From Dimorphilus gyrociliatus (lineage: Eukaryota > Annelida > Polychaeta > Dinophilidae): a stretch of DNA of 64,000 nucleotides. Positions 61,757 through 64,000 of this stretch are shown here, piece by piece. The stretch lies in the NCBI GenBank assembly GCA_904063045.1, contig CAJFCJ010000010.1, positions 372,001 to 436,000 of the forward strand. The letters are read 5' to 3'. Positions within the stretch are counted from its first letter, which is position 1; each line of letters opens with the position of its first letter. Below the pieces are notes generated by a model that ran no database searches, was not told where the DNA came from, and saw only the letters and a list, made by a program, of their open reading frames with translations. The translations under genes were made by a program, and so were the position numbers.

Positions 61757-63950
61757 CTATATCTTTTGGTCTTCAAATTTGAAAGCAGGATTGGTTGAAC
61801 AGCTTTCTTTGTAGTCTCTCTCCACAAGTTCTCTTTCCTCTCTATACTCGTCTCTATAGGGTCCCCATTCAGAGGTTGAAGAAACAGCAATTGTTATAGC
61901 CTAAACAATAAATAAACCATCCGTTAGAAAATTCACAATAAATTTTAAATGGTGAAGACTAATAAACTCCTTTACCTTTTGAAAAGAGCCACTGCTTTTA
62001 TAGGCTTTAAATAGTTCTATTAGTGCTAATAATGGTATAACAAAAAGAGCTGCAGCAACCATTAGCCATCCCAAACCATTAGCCCAATCCGGATATACGT
62101 ACCCACCATACTTGAACTTTTGATAATTACGTATGGAAAATCCCAAGATAAACTATATGCGTTAAAAAATAGAGAAAATATAATTTGCACCGATTAGAAT
62201 ACTTAATCAAACGTACTAAAATTAAAGCAGGTGTGCAAAAAATCCACATTGCCAACCAATAATAGTCAGGTTTAAAGCCAAGCATACATTTAATATCTCT
62301 GGAAAATCTTCTAAAATCTAATTGATTTGTTTGAAGAATATTCATTACTTGCAAACTATTATAATAATATCAATTGTTTTTTACCATATATCCATGCAAT
62401 AGCAATTAGTTCCAGGAGGGATACAATCATCAAAGCATAGCTTGCTGAATAATTATCGAATAGTTGCATAACATAAATTCCTCCTCTCGAGCATTGTGGC
62501 AAACCGATTAAAAAGAATAAAGAGCATATGAATGCGGTAAAAATAATTTTGTATTTTCTTAAAGTTTTAAATTCATCGGATATTGCAGTTATAACCGTTT
62601 CCATCATGGTAAATTGACTGTCCAATCCTAAGGTTAGCAACATGATAAAAAATAATATAGACCAAAAAGTGGATACAGGCATCATTGCTATTCCCTCAGG
62701 ATAGACTATAAATACTAGACCAGGGCCTAAGGAATTATTTAAATATTACTCAGTAATTAGCATAAATGCTACTTATCAAAATAGATATACCTCCATCTAC
62801 TACATCTTCTATAGGCAATCCCGATCTATGAGACATATGACCAATCAGAGCAAAGACAGCAAATCCAGCTATAATTTTATTAATTAGTGAATTCATAGTA
62901 AAAAGATACTTTAAGTTACCCAATATACTCGTGAAGCAGTTGAGAATAGCCACAAAGATAGCATCCCTATAAACATTATTTTTGAATTTATTATAGCTAG
63001 CCATCGTTTCCAAACCACCAAAGGCGACGCCCAAAGAATAGAATATTTGTGTAGCCGCATCATGCCAAGGCTATTTATGCAGAAATCTTTTTTTAATGCA
63101 AATTGTATGTGAAAAATTCTTGCCTTACCTTGGAATCTTTCAGATTTTCCCATTTAGGTATAACGTAATATTCTATACCATCTTTCGCTCCATCGAGTAG
63201 AGATCCCCGAATCAACAGAATGATTATAACAATGTATGGGAAAACAGCTGTAAAATATACGACTTTTCCAGACGATTTTATTCCCTTTATTAAACAAAGG
63301 AAAACAACAATCCACGATAAAAGAAGGCATAAGACCAAGTACCATTTGAACTCGGAAGTTGCATCATCAATGCCTCCGGATATGTCTAAAACTTCTCTCC
63401 TAATAAGGAAAACGTGTGTAATTTGTAGACAAAAAGAGATTTGATCCTATTCAATACTTACTCCCAATAGATTTGAGCAGGAGAAACAGGATTACACATC
63501 AACCCATAGTTCGATCCAATTGGCAAAGTACCATTGTCGCATTGTGCTCCTTAATTTTATTAAAGATGAAAGTCACAAATATTTATACATAGGATTAATA
63601 TATCATCAATCTCTTACTGATTTCTTCCCTCCTAATTGTCGCATTTTCTCCAAGATCTCTCAAACTACAATTGTACTTTGTTATCCACTCATCTTTGCAC
63701 TCTGACCACGGTACGTCAGATCGAAATGATGCAAAGAGGTAGTAAAAACCGTACGCAATTATCATATTGTAGTAAATACAAACAAGTGCCGATATTATCA
63801 CCATAGCATATCCAAGTCCTTTAAACAACGGCATTGCTGCCCAAACTGATATTGGTCCCAAAGAACCGTATTGACCAAATGCCATTTCAAGAAAAAAGAG
63901 TGGCAATCCAGCGAATATCAACATAATAACATAAGGAATAAGGAAAGAGG
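61757..63950 (-). CDS. SLC6 Na+/Cl--dependent transporter, glycine-transporter-like (5' end outside)
   Basis: Secondary symporter of the neurotransmitter transporter family in the plasma membrane. Nine visible exons: 63618-63950, 63462-63549, 63129-63399, 62920-63070, 62791-62868, 62385-62726, 62217-62317, 61976-62152, 61757-61900. They cover TM2 to the C terminus (about 560 residues). The N terminus and the TM1 substrate/Na+ site lie upstream. Family sequence: FLIPYVIMLIFAGLPLFFLE, MAFGQYGSLGPISVW, NPVSPAQIYWE, DAATQIFYSLGVAFGG with SYNKFKNN (TM6), GHMSHRSGLPIEDV, FFIMLLTLGLDSQFTMMET (TM8), SASYAL and YPDWANGLGWLM. The GG-L-T-M-A-SYNKF pattern and overall similarity resemble glycine transporters, but SLC6 substrate cannot be fixed from this part alone. 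The C terminus ends ...FKFEDQKI. A 51-nt in-frame intron (62869-62919) is noteworthy. Confidence 0.93.
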
Positions 63951-64000
63951 CTGTTCGTAATTAAAAATAAAAAAATTGAGCCTATAATCTTAAAATTGTT

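Overview
The window is animal nuclear DNA, very AT-rich (roughly 30% GC by eye). It has dozens of GT-AG introns, many only about 50-110 bp, and it is full of simple repeats. The families present (bestrophin, a peripherin-type tetraspanin, CAMTA, a PLP/M6-like protein, an SLC6 transporter, NEK kinase, a CARD domain) point to a bilaterian invertebrate with a fairly compact genome. A spiralian such as a small annelid is my guess, not a demonstration. No rRNA, tRNA, CRISPR array, operon or intact transposon was recognised. Most gene models were assembled by hand from splice sites and checked for exon phase and stop codons; they have not been confirmed by transcripts.

Layout. 1-8.6 kb: L-threonine 3-dehydrogenase (minus, 3' end outside), bestrophin (plus), an intronless peripherin/ROM-like tetraspanin (plus) and an unknown coiled-coil protein (minus). 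10.1-22.5 kb: a nine-exon CAMTA transcription factor (minus) with a 15-nt microexon and a 5.3-kb intron. 22.5-34.2 kb: sparse, with TIMM17 (plus) and a PP1 glycogen-targeting subunit (minus). 34.2-41.2 kb: a nine-exon gene (minus) for about 1156 residues of ankyrin repeats ending in a CARD. 45.4-47.1 kb: a kelch-like propeller protein (minus). 52.0-53.4 kb: a PLP/M6-like four-TM protein (minus).

54.2-64 kb is much denser: NEK kinase (minus), a membrane-anchored TPR protein (plus), a small secreted cysteine-rich protein (minus), an unknown basic protein (minus), a nucleoside hydrolase (plus), a Ser/Thr-rich unknown protein (minus) and the 3' part of a glycine-transporter-like SLC6 gene (minus). 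Neighbouring starts lie as close as about 64 bp (59181/59246), convergent stops as close as 52 bp, and one convergent pair appears to overlap in coding sequence.

The genes are ordinary housekeeping, signalling and membrane genes and do not form an evident shared pathway. The most unusual item is the ankyrin-CARD gene, a candidate death-fold signalling scaffold or sensor. Secondary points are two NRF1-like palindromes upstream of the mitochondrial gene TIMM17, two G-quadruplex-capable tracts upstream of the kelch gene, and several very short coding exons.
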